Assembly: GCA_035582835.1 (NCBI GenBank)
Contig: JAYKAV010003266.1
Span: 3,180,368 to 3,244,367 of the forward strand
Direction of reading: 5' to 3'
Origin: Phoebastria nigripes
Lineage: Eukaryota > Chordata > Aves > Procellariiformes > Diomedeidae
Length of the DNA stretch: 64,000 nt
Shown here: piece by piece, positions 22,876-33,400 of the stretch
How positions within the stretch are numbered: the stretch's first letter is position 1
How the letters are laid out: the number at the start of each line of letters is the position of its first letter
The notes under the pieces: generated by a model
Told to the model about the DNA's origin: nothing
The model's database searches: none
Seen by the model: the letters and a program-made list of their open reading frames with translations, nothing else
Program-made: the position numbers and the translations under genes

Positions 22876-24667
22876 TTTTCCCCCCTTCCTTCAGCCCATT
22901 CTCGTCAAGGCTTTGCACCAGGGAGCTTCTGTTAAGAGCACTTCAGAGCCTCAGGGCCAGGAAAGGCTGGGGAGTGCAGGATTGGCCCCGGGGGGAGGCA
23001 TCGCTCACCGCTCGTCTGCCGGGATGTGCTGGGTCAGGAGGGGGGAGCTGGGTTAAACCCTGGTGCTCCCATATGTTTGCTTGGCCATGGGGGCTTCTTT
23101 CTCCAGCTTATACCGTGTGTTTCCAAAGGGTGTTTGTGCTGCAGCCGGCACTGGCAAGGGTGCAGAGCTGCTGTTTGCCAGCAGAGCGTCTCAAACGTGC
23201 CAAGCCAGCATCACGAGTATGTCCAGGTAACTGGGCAGCCGTTGCTCCTTTGTGCCTCAGTTTCCCCACCTGGAAAGGATACCATTGCCTGCACCAAGGC
23301 CTCCAAGAGTCAGTGAGGGCTTTGCGAGGAGCGATGCGCTCCTGCCCAGGACATTGGGAGTAGATATTGCTGCTCTTTGAGTGGTTCCCCTAATGCTTCT
23401 TGTGGGCTGGCAGCCACGTGCAATTATTTAAAAGCCTTTTGACAGCTAGGAGAGAAGTTAAACTCTCTGGCTTTCACAGCGCTCGCCTGGACAGACAGAC
23501 ATCAGACAGGGCATTGGTTGAAATCCCAGTAGCATGCTCTGTTCTCTTGGAGGATGGGCTCTCCTCCCTGTGTTGGATGCCAGCCCGCTGCCAGCCCACC
23601 CACCCATCGGGCAGTGGCATTGCGCTGGCCGGGCTCCTCGCCTCGAAGGGCGATGTGCAGCGAGATGCGCCAGTGCTGCACCTCCCTCATCCCATCCACC
23701 CAGGGCTTGTCCTGGCGCTTTGACCTACTCCCATGTTTCGGCCTCTACCAGGTTTTAATGAACGAAGCATCTCCCGCTGTTTAATGTGGCTGAGCAGATC
23801 TCCTGGCTGTGGGTGGGAGATGTCAGAGCACCCAGAGCAGGGGGGCTGTAAAAATACTAGTGGGGAGAGCTGCCCTGCCTGTGCCAGGTCATCCCTGCAG
23901 CCTGCTCGGGCGCACCAGGAGCGAAGACCCGCCGCTCCCCAGACCCTTTCTGCAACCCCATGTGAACCTCTCATGCTGTGTTGCAGAAATGCAGAACTGC
24001 TGCACTGAGCTTGCGTGGGCTTTGGGAACCGTCCCCTCTGCCCTGAGCCCGCAGAATGGCCGTGCTGAGACAAGCTGGTGGGTGGAGGGCTGTGCTGGAG
24101 GGTTTGCTCCCCTCCCTGCTGCTTTTGCATCTCAGCGTGGTCCTGTGCTGTGCTGAGCTCTGCACCTGGCTGTTGGGAGATGCTTCTGGAAACAAAGCAT
24201 CCACGGTGTCTTATCGCTGCCATTCTTGGCCCAGGGCTTGTGCTGCTTTGCCTAGATAAACCAAGGACTAACAAAACAGTCTAGCAGGGTAGCAAAGGAG
24301 ACGCTGAGGTTTTTAAACCACTCGGTCAAATTTTCTTCAGCAGAAGCACTGACCTGCTGGAAGGGCGTGCTGCGTCTCCGCAGTGGTGTTCAGGCTGGGC
24401 AACGCTTCCCCTTCGGATGGCTTCAGGGGAACATCCTTCTGAGCAGCCTTGCCTTCCTGGGGAAGGGCTGGTGAGGGAGGGTGGTGCTGGGGCAGGCTGT
24501 GAAGGCAGGGGACGTTGGGGAGCAGCACGGTTTTGCAGGCTGTGAAGGGCCACGTGTTTGGTGAGCGCTCGCCCGGTGCTGGCTGTGGGTGAGCAGCGGC
24601 ACCGGCTTTTACCTTTTGAAAGCTGATGGAAATGAATTGCAGGCTCAGCATGAGTTTTGAACAATGT

Positions 24668-24673
24668 TTTATT
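24668..24673 (-). terminator. NFASC: Candidate distal NFASC polyadenylation signal
   Basis: The minus strand reads CATATAATAAAACATTG, containing AATAAA. Cleavage would be expected around 24640-24655. It is the last AATAAA I saw before GC-rich intergenic sequence. Confidence 0.45.
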
Positions 24674-25331
24674 ATATGTTTAGTGTTCTCTATACAAAAA
24701 AAATCCAGTCTTTTCTTTTTACAGTGATTCAAAAAAATGATATCTGAGTATTTTGGCCTTCTTTCATCTCTCATGCAGTCGGTTTATAAGTCCTTATATT
24801 AAACATTTTTTCTGTAGCCCATAAATCTTCTCGCTGTAAACTGTTAATTTTACAGCTTCAGCTATACATTTCTCATTGGAACAAGTGGGTTAACGCAAAG
24901 GTGTTGTTTTTTGCTTTAAAAAAAAGGCAAATAAATACATAGAATACTTAAGAACAACCAGGAGGTTTTACAGAGAGGATGGATGGATGGCGATATATTT
25001 ACAAATTAAAGAAAAACAAAACAGTCCAATACTTTCTTTCTGATGTGAGCAGGAGGAACGAACATTTAAAACTCTGTACTGCAAAGGAAGGAGTCTGTTC
25101 TGTGGGTTTGACACGGGGTTTAGACTGTGTTTGACAACCAAAGCCCGATGCCCGCTTGCGAAGGATGTGGAGAGACAGGCGCTGCTGGGCAAGGGGGAGC
25201 TACTGATGCGGTTGGTTGTATTGTTAGGACCAGAAAAGCATTGTTATTCTCGTTAATAAAACAGGTCTTAGTGCAAGAAATAGAACGTGGTCTTTTTGTT
25301 TTGTTTTTTTTTTGGTGTTTTTTGGTGGTGG

Positions 25332-25342
25332 TTTTTTTTTTN

Positions 25343-25423
<81 letters not shown>
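25332..25423 (-). repeat. Poly(A) tract of about 92 bases on transcript strand
   Basis: The plus strand is a T run from 25332 to 25423, broken only by an N at 25342. On the NFASC sense strand this is poly(A), preceded 10 bases upstream by AATAAA (25434-25439), the layout of an mRNA 3' end. It could be a mononucleotide microsatellite, a retroposed tail or an assembly inflation. Confidence 0.9.
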
Positions 25424-25427
<4 letters not shown>

Positions 25428-25433
25428 GGTTTG

Positions 25434-25439
25434 TTTATT
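25434..25439 (-). terminator. NFASC: Candidate internal polyadenylation signal
   Basis: The minus strand reads GCAATAAACAAACCTTGT directly before the long A tract. It is a canonical hexamer, spaced 10 bases from the tract. Use as a real cleavage site is unproven. Confidence 0.35.
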
Positions 25440-26250
25440 GCTTAACTGAAATCCTTTGCTGCTAGTACACAATTAAGCCTGGTACGACGGACGTTATGTT
25501 GCAGGTTGAACTCGCAGCTCTGCTGGGACCTGCGCACGGAGGAGAGGCGTCGGGACTTGCCAGGACAGCCGGTGGCATGGATGGAGCGAGTGTTGCATGC
25601 CAGGTAAGGCATGGCAAGGGGCACGGCTCCGGTGATGGATGATGCTCTGCCCTCGCACCCGTCCTGCTCCCCCAGCGTGATGGCGGCAGGAGCTGCAGCT
25701 CCTCGTCGACAGGTCGATCTCTCGGGTCAGAAGTGACAGTAATACGTGGACTCGGGGGCTGTCATCTGCGAGAAGGCAATGCTGGCAGGGGATGTGTTGT
25801 GGGGATGTCATGACCTGGTGTCCAGGCAGGACAGACAGTTGGGGTTTCTGTGAGCAGGATTTCAGGGCTTGTACCAAAACTCGATTTTTCCCACTGCTTT
25901 TCTGTCCCTTCCTGCAACATCACTTCAGGGAGAATAGGAGCAGCCTCAAGATCACGTAAACACAGCGAGTGTCCTCTCGTATCCCACGCTTGCGCTCCTG
26001 TGGTTCGTATCAGCTGTTGTACACATGCAGGGCTCCAAATAGCAAAAGGCTGCACGTCAGGGAGGGGCGGGCTGTGTCCCTGGGCTCAGATGCAGCCGAC
26101 AGAGTCCGGATCTGTCTCCAGAATATGGATGAGGTTTTGACTCAGACCATTGTATAAACAGGCTCAAGTTTGCAAGTTGGGAGTTGGACCCAAACTGCTT
26201 TTTCACCAGCTTCTGAGAGCACTTGATTTTGGGTCTGGCTCTTCTTTTTC

Positions 26251-26270
26251 TATTTATTTATTTATTTATT
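26251..26270. repeat. TTTA tetranucleotide microsatellite
   Basis: TATTTATTTATTTATTTATT on the plus strand, about five units. On the NFASC sense strand it forms overlapping AATAAA hexamers. Confidence 0.85.
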
Positions 26271-28079
26271 CATTAAGCATTGGCCCCTAATTTAAACCCT
26301 TTATGAAAATGTATCTTCTGCAAAAGAAAAGGTGAAAGTGTGCCCTGCTCCAGAGAGGCTGTGCAGATCCCAGAGAGGGACGGTCACCCCTGTGATGGAG
26401 ACCGACCCCTTCGGAGGAGGGGTCCTGCCCTTCGAGCAGAGGGTGGCTGATATAGGGCTCCCCGAGCCTCTTTGCGAATCCTGGGGGTTACGCTGTAGGT
26501 AGTGGGAGCCAAGGTGACTGGCCTGTCCCCTCCAGAGAGGGACAGCTAGGGATGGAGAAGCAAAGCAGCTCCCGTGGGGTGACGCTGGGGACAGGCAGAC
26601 ACAACCGCCAGCACGGCGCACACCCAAACAGGCAGAGACGGGTGGGCAAGACCCGTCAGCACCACTGGTCCTAGTGCGGGGTCTCCATCCATCTGCTAGC
26701 GCTCAAAGGACGCTCGCTCAGCAGAAGTGTGGCCACGGTGCTGATGTGCGTGCAGCCTGGCCCCGGCTGTTTCTGGGGGGCGAATGCGTTTTGGGGTGGC
26801 ATGGGGTCCCCCTGTCAGAGCTGCAGTGGTTTTGGTGGTCGGAGCAAGTGAGGGCTTTGCTCCCCGCGACACAGTAACTGCATGTGCAAACATCTGCTGA
26901 ATCTTTAATAAAGGGAGTAAAAAATGTTAAGCTCAGGATGAGTTTTGAACTTAGTGAGAATTTTCTTTGGGCTCCAAAACTCTAGGGGAAGTTTCAATTT
27001 TTACACCAAGCCAATACAAGACTCCAAGTAACTTACACCGAGCCGTTTGTCCACCAGGCCCTCTGCAGACATCTCCTTCCTTTTCTGGTTACTTAAAGTA
27101 ATGTGGTTGTAGGAGTCTAATTGCTTTTGCTTGACTTTTTGGGGTTAGGACAGGACTAGCTGGGCCGAGTCCAGCTCCTTCCCTCCCCGCTTGCCGAGGC
27201 ACGCTGTGGGACACACACTGCGAAGCTACAAGGTGAAACGCTTCTCCATTTCCAAATGGATGCTAAGAGGTTTGCTCAGTAAAATGGTGGTTAATGACAG
27301 GACAGAAATACAGGCTTTAATATAAATGGCACGTAATACAGATACATGACACAGACCGCCCTGCTTCCAGTAATGCCTGACCAACTTTCTTGAGGTTTGG
27401 AGGTGTTGCGTGGTAGCCAGGGGTCTTGTGGTCCCCGTTAGCAGTTGGTCCACAAAGCAGCGAGGATCTGGTGTGCTGGGTGTGAATGAAGATGCCCAGC
27501 TCCGGCAGCAGAGGCTTTTCTGCAGCAGAGGCTGTAGTTTCTTTCTATCCTCGTTTCCACCAGTGCTTGGGCAAGAAGTTACGCATACTCAACATTGTAA
27601 GGACAGCCGTAGGCTTGGGAAGTGATTATCCCCGTGACTAAAGGCTGCGTTACATTTGGCATGGTGTGTTTGCTTAAAAACTGAATACAATTGCTGCGTG
27701 TCCTGGGAACGGGCTGGGAGATGCTCTCCTTAAACTGGATCAGTGGCAAGTGGCAGCAGTAGAAATAAGCTTGTTGCATGAATGCATTTACACTGACGGT
27801 AACAGAGCAAGGCATATGGCTCCTACCCTGTAAGATGACATGGATGGAGGACCCTGGCAGATGGGTTCCTGTGCGGTGGAGAGGGGGCATCCCTGCACTG
27901 CCCTGGGGTAGCAGGAGTTCCCCCGGCTCTAGGAGGGGGCTCTGCCTGTTAACACCAGCCTAAACCCTCCTTGGCTCATATGGTGCATGTAACTCTTTTG
28001 CTGTTTGGTTTGCATCCAGCTCTCTCCTGCTTTCTCTGTGCTCCAGCAGTAGGTGCTGCGCGGGTGCTGACCGGGTCTG

Positions 28080-28109
28080 GGCTCTTCCCCGAAGGGCTCT
28101 TCCCCGAAG
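28080..28109. repeat. Exact 15-bp tandem duplication in NFASC 3' UTR
   Basis: GGCTCTTCCCCGAAG occurs twice in succession, at 28080-28094 and 28095-28109, with no mismatch. This suggests a recent slippage event. Confidence 0.9.
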
Positions 28110-29687
28110 CGCAGGATAGTTGTGCCATTAGCAGCTTAAAGAATGTGGCAAAGTCCGTCTCAACAATCCATATTAGTAGAAGTATTCTTGTTAGCAATAT
28201 GTCTTCATAGCAAACCAGCTTGAAAGCTAAAAGAATAATTGCATTAATCCTATTGCATTTAATCCATTATGCTGAAAAAAACATCCTCCTTAGAAAAAGA
28301 AATGAAAGAAAAATCCATCCTAACATCGTTCGCCGTCTGTGAAACGGTCCGAAGAAATCCGATCTCTTTCAGCGAAGGTACCTTTGGTTTCAAAAGTGCA
28401 GGAAGTGGGAGAATACACATGGCGTTGGCCGCTAAGTACGGTCTATTATAAAACTCTACCTTCTACAATGATCCATGCTGTCTCAGCTGGGAGAGCTGCC
28501 CAGGCATTCTACTCCTACTGGTCTGGCGGATCGAAGACCATCGCATTAGGGGCGCGTAAGCGGTGGGGGAATAGTATCAGTTTATTAAACTTCATGGGAA
28601 GTTTGAAGCTGTGTAAGGCATGTGAAGGAGCACTCCTATCCGAGACGCTTTGTTACAGTGTGTTAACGGGTTAACTTAAATCGTGTGTTGTCTTGATATG
28701 TAAATAAGACAGCGGAGGGGAGTCCCGCAGTGCAGGTGCTCGCTCATGGAAGGGTCTCGTGGAAGGGTCTCGCTCAGGCTGATTGATGGAGGGGGGAAAG
28801 GCCACTGTCAGAAATGAGGAGGAGAGTTTAGTGGAAAATACTGTCGATCTGGCTCATCCCCAGTGCCTGGGGAAGATGTGGACCTCAGGTCCTGCGCTCC
28901 TGCCATGTGCCTTCCTCCCTGTCTCCCGAGGGACGCGCGTCCCTGAACCATTCAAGCTGCTGATGGGGAGCTGCGGTGCAGGTCAACAGCAGGGGATCCT
29001 CCACCCGATCCTGGTGGGTGCTTCTCATCCTGACCAGGTGGCTTTGATTTTTAAAAATAAGTGATTTCTGGTCCCCTCATCCTATGTTAATACTGGTCTT
29101 GCTTCCACTCCCCTCTTTGCTACATAAGATTTACGGAGTTGCCTTTAAAAGAAAGCAGGCATGGTCTGGGGGCAGTTCCCCCCCCCAAATTCTTACAAAG
29201 CAAAGACTAAACCAAAATGGTTTGCCTGCAATTACCCAGGCAAGCAATGCTGTTATCCTGGGCTCGGAGGGTGAGCAGCACCTGACTGTCCTTCCACCAG
29301 TCCCACAAGCTCTTCTGCAACCTCTTGTCCTCTGAGGATGCTCCGGAGCCCCGCGGGGGTGGTGGGTGACCTCCCTGTGGGCTTTGCAGGGGGGACGGAC
29401 TGCGGAGCCTCAGCACCAATGCGAGTTACGGTGCTGAGGGAAGCTGTAGGGGACCTGCTCTTCCCTGCATAGGCGCTGCTTGATCTTTCGGGAAGGAGGT
29501 TGTGGTGCTGCCTAGTTTGGGAGAGGCTATGGGCAAGATGCTGCCGTGAGGATGGACATCTCAGTAATACAGCGCTGTGGTGTTGTTACCCAAAGATCCA
29601 CCACTTTCCTCCTTTCATGCATTTATGTTGCTCTTGCTACTCTGGCCAAGCCCTGCTCACCCCTCTTCCCTTCCCAAAACTTTTTTC

Positions 29688-29722
29688 TTTTTTTTTTTTT
29701 TTTTTTTTTTTTCCCCCCCCCC
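29688..29722. repeat. T25-C10 homopolymer pair
   Basis: A T run at 29688-29712 is followed directly by a C run at 29713-29722 on the plus strand. On the transcript strand it reads poly(G) then poly(A). Confidence 0.85.
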
Positions 29723-30021
29723 TCTTATCTGCAACCTTCCTGTAAAGATTAAAAAGAAGAATTTTTAACTCCCTCCCAAAAGAACAAAAAGGGCCTTGGG
29801 GAGCCTGGGTGGCTGAGCCCATCATGGCCCCTCTGGGCGCTGGGGCCAGCCCCGAAGCTGGGGCGCAGCTCGAGCATCCCGCTCCTCCTCCAGCCCCTCT
29901 GGCTCAGCCCAGATTTCAGCTACAGCTACAACCCATCCGCGCCCTGGGAGTCCTTTGCCGTTTGCTAAGGATAAGATGGCATCGGCAGCCACCTGGTCTG
30001 CCTGGTTGCTTGGATTTTTTT

Positions 30022-30023
<2 letters not shown>

Positions 30024-30088
<65 letters not shown>
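30024..30088 (-). repeat. Poly(A) tract of about 65 bases on transcript strand, just after the NFASC stop
   Basis: An uninterrupted T run on the plus strand, with a further T8 after one C at 30023. On the sense strand it begins within AATAAAAA about 97 bases after the stop codon. Confidence 0.9.
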
Positions 30089-30090
<2 letters not shown>

Positions 30091-30187
30091 TCACATGTTT
30101 CTGTTGGAGGTAGTGGCAGCGGCGGCTGTTGTTTAACCCCCATCCACTACAAACACCTCAGGCTGTTTGTGGTTTCGGTGCATTGCG

Positions 30188-30419
30188 CTATGCCAACGAG
30201 TAGATAGCATTGACTGGGGAGGTGGCTTCCGAGCTCTCGTTGCCTTCGGTCTCCTCTTTGTCCTTCTTCACCGTGTACTGGCCAATAAAGGAGCCGTCCT
30301 CATTAAACTGCCCTTCGCCCCCCTCTCCATAGTCCACCAAGCTATCGTCACTCTCCTGCTGCTTTATCGTGCCGTCCAAGGAGGTCTGGCTGTTTGGCAG
30401 GGGTTTGTTGTCTTCATCG
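30188..30419 (-). CDS. NFASC: NFASC last coding exon: C-terminal cytoplasmic tail
   Basis: This 232-bp coding part encodes 76 residues and a TAG stop at 30190-30188. It reads [20 protein letters not shown], then [19 protein letters not shown] and the ankyrin-binding motif [10 protein letters not shown]. In L1-family proteins, phosphorylation of the FIGQY tyrosine blocks ankyrin binding. The last residues, IYSLA, resemble a PDZ ligand. The first base completes Ser from the previous exon (TAC AG|C). The acceptor is CTGCTACCCAG. Confidence 0.98.
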
Positions 30420-33400
30420 CTGGGTAGCAGAAGACAGACAGACATAGTAAGGGTTGAGAATGAGGCTTACAACCTTCACCCAAGGTCTGGATATTCAAAA
30501 ATAAATCCAGTGTGCAAAGATACTGACCAGAGACCACAAATGCGGCGTGCTCTGACGGCAGACAGCAAGTCATGATGCGTCTGACACGTATGTGAAGGTG
30601 GGGAGACAGCCTCCGCGTAGGAGGCCCACAGCTGCCTGTGCGATTGGTGCTGTGGTTGGTATTTCTGCAAGCCCAACCTTCATGCTTTTTCTTTTTAGAA
30701 AGCAATTTTTTCTTAACCTGTATTACATACGACACTTAGATCAGTCCAACTGGATGTACGTTATAAATATCCTTTCCTTGTCATTGCTTATATTCTTTCT
30801 TTCTCTTAACATTTTAGCCAACCTTGGTGTAACCTGGTTTAGTGAGGTTTGTTTCCAGATTTCCTTGCAAAAAAACACACTCGGCTGTTTAGATAGCCAC
30901 ATGCAATGGGGAGCACTCAAAGCACTGCGAGGGGGCATGTATAGGATGCCAAGTTCTGTGCAGCTTCCAAAACTCATGGGAATTTACCTTTCCAATCTTA
31001 TTTCTGAGCATCTAAGCTTGTTTGCTCAATTCTTTATCCTTTTCTCTTTTTCACTAGAAAGATTAAGCGAGGTCACTGAAACATAAGTAGTCTGACCCAC
31101 AGGAAAACAACAACCCTTTAAAGAAACCCTTTTAACAAAAAACCAGGGAAAAGCTGTTTTCTCTCTGGAGGGCGAGGGCTGGTATCTCATAAATACAGAT
31201 AACGTTGCGTGGAGGATGAGTGGATTGCTATATATAAAAATTAATTTTCATATCGACTAGTCCTTAGTTTGTGTTTGATCTTATGTCTGGCATGCAAATT
31301 CTGCAATATTCCTAAAGGTATCACATATGTACCTTAAACATTTGTCCTCCCACCTCCGTTCCTGTCTCTTTATTGTTGTTGGTTTAGCTTGGAACTCATC
31401 AGACTCACTCCCCAGCATGGCACTCTACTCTGTTCCTTTATTTTTCTTAAAATCGCTAAAAGTACTGGGCTTTGATTGCAGCCCTTGATAGCCGGTGTCC
31501 ACACGAAGGTGTTTGCCTCCTGCGAAGGCACAAGAAACACTTTGCTTGGGCTGGGGAGCAAAATGCTCTTCAGCTGGGAAAGGCATTAAATGTCTCTCAT
31601 GCCATTTAATTAATGGCATCAGCTCTCTACAGTGGGAGAGGAATTTGGTATCCCACAGTACAACGTATTTCTAACGTATTTCCTTATATCAGCACTTTGT
31701 GAATTAAGCAATAATACAAAACCAATATTTGAGGCCTTGTGTTAACTTGGCATCACAATAAAAAAATAACTTGTTAGCTTTGAAAGCAGCTTCTTTCTGG
31801 GGAGAGGAGGAAGAGAATTCAGTCTGCAAGCAGGACTGCCAGTTAGAAAGCCTAATAAATGCCAAGTAGAGAGTGGCAAAACCCAGATCCCTTTATTTGC
31901 AATATCCTTTCCCAAGGTTTGGGGTTCAGTTAAAGCTGAATCTAGAGCCAGATTTTCCCTAACGGGGGGGTTGCAGCACCAAACGCCCCGGCAATGCGTT
32001 TCCCATACCTGCCCCCTGGTTTTACCTCTCTCCAGTGCTATTTATCCTGTTAGTGCATTAGGAGGGCGAAGCAGATATTCATCAGCATCTTGATGCAATA
32101 TAACCCTGTTAAAATGGATTTCTATGGGGTTTGCTGATGTGTGCATTAGAGAACCAGAGCACCCAGATGAAAACCATTTGGGAAACGTTGTCCTGAGTTG
32201 CATAAATCATTGAGAAGAGGGGGAGGCTTGAGCTGGAGGGAGGATTTTCAGGACTGAGACAAAGAGTGGGCAGATTGTTAAGGATCTAGCGTTTTTTGCT
32301 CGTGTCCCTTGCCACCATCCCCTGGGTATCCGGCATCAGGGTGCTGAATGCACCGAGGGCATCGTCCCCAGGTCCAACCCTTGGCCGGTCCCGCTATACC
32401 GGGAGGGATCAGCTGCTCGAGCGTGGGGCTGGGGGGGCCTGGCTGGTGCTCGGGGGTGCCCCCAGCCCACAGAGCATTTCCAAGCAAGATGCAACTCGCT
32501 GGAGATGGGGGTACCCCTGATGCCAGCAGGAGTTAGAGGGATCTTGTTTAATGTGTTAGGTGGAGGCAGGTACATGGGAATCGGGAGGGGAAGGTATAGT
32601 TTCAGCTATAAAGAAATAAATAGCTAGAAGGAAGGAAAATAAAAAAAGCTAAATGTGCCGGACTTCTGGCAGCACGTGGTCCTACCTTTCAAGAGACCTT
32701 CATGGTCCATGTGGATAGACCAGGTGAAAAGGAGAAGAAAGAATGGGAATAAAACAGAGAGAAGCAGAAAGAGCCTGATCAGAGAGAGATATGATGAGGT
32801 CTGCATTTACAGGGGCAGTGCTAAAAACCAAAAAGAAATGTCTGCATTCCTCATGGAGCTAATTGCCTCGTTATACCAAATGGAGCCAGTATAATTGTTC
32901 AGAGCTGGATGAGCCTCATTGGCTTCCCCAAGAAAGCTCATACAGAGCAGCGGTGGATGGTGCAGGTGGGAAGCGGGCTGTTTGCCGTCAGGCTGTTCAA
33001 AAAGGGCTTGTGGTTGAAGTCCATTAGTGAGCGGCTGTAGGGAACAGCGCTCGTTGCTGGGGGCTGACATGCAGCAGGACAAGGGCCAAGTGAACAGGTC
33101 GCTTGGTTTCCCCTCCAGCCTTCTGCTGGGTTTCCATGATGTAGTCGTGCACCAGTATCATGTTATCTGTTGACAAGCCTACACCTCCCCAGGCTGCTTC
33201 GCCAGACCTCTCCTCCCCTCACTAGGCTCAGAGGACGGCTCTGTGTCCTCCTGTCTTGATGTCTGCTGAGGTGGTCCATTNGGGGCAAGCTGGCACTGCC
33301 TGCAGTGTGTAACCTGTGCCACAGGACACTGTCCTGAATCTGAACTGGAACCCAGAAGCTAAAACCACTCAACTTTCCCTTTCTGGCGGCCAGGGTTTCC

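Larger units (their letters stand above)
20521..24649. other. Intergenic region between NFASC and CNTN2
   Basis: About 4.1 kb between the inferred NFASC poly(A) site and the CNTN2 promoter. It contains TATATA-rich stretches (20838-20890) and two AT-rich, possibly conserved islands (21620-21695 and 22797-22875). I recognise no gene on either strand. Confidence 0.5.
24650..30187 (-). other. NFASC: NFASC 3' UTR (inferred extent)
   Basis: Below the stop codon there is no recognisable gene. The transcript strand carries AATAAA hexamers at 30086-30091, 28581-28586, within 26251-26270, at 25434-25439 and at 24668-24673, so several 3' ends are possible. The 24.66-25.08 kb stretch is AT-rich and UTR-like. 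The region contains three long A tracts on the transcript strand, a TTTA microsatellite and a 15-bp exact tandem repeat at 28080-28109. I took the last AATAAA as the limit; a much shorter UTR is possible. Confidence 0.45.

Noticed and set aside
8159..27050. A shared 16-base sequence (ACACCGAGCCGTTTGT) at 8.16 kb and 27.04 kb
   Set aside because: One exact 16-mer repeat is expected by chance in a window of this size, and the flanks do not match.
32026..32037. A 12-base AG/GT-bounded segment in the NFASC tail intron, the size and phase of the L1-family RSLE mini-exon
   Set aside because: It would encode S-T-G-E rather than RSLE and lacks a pyrimidine tract. AG..GT-flanked 12-mers are expected by chance in 6 kb.
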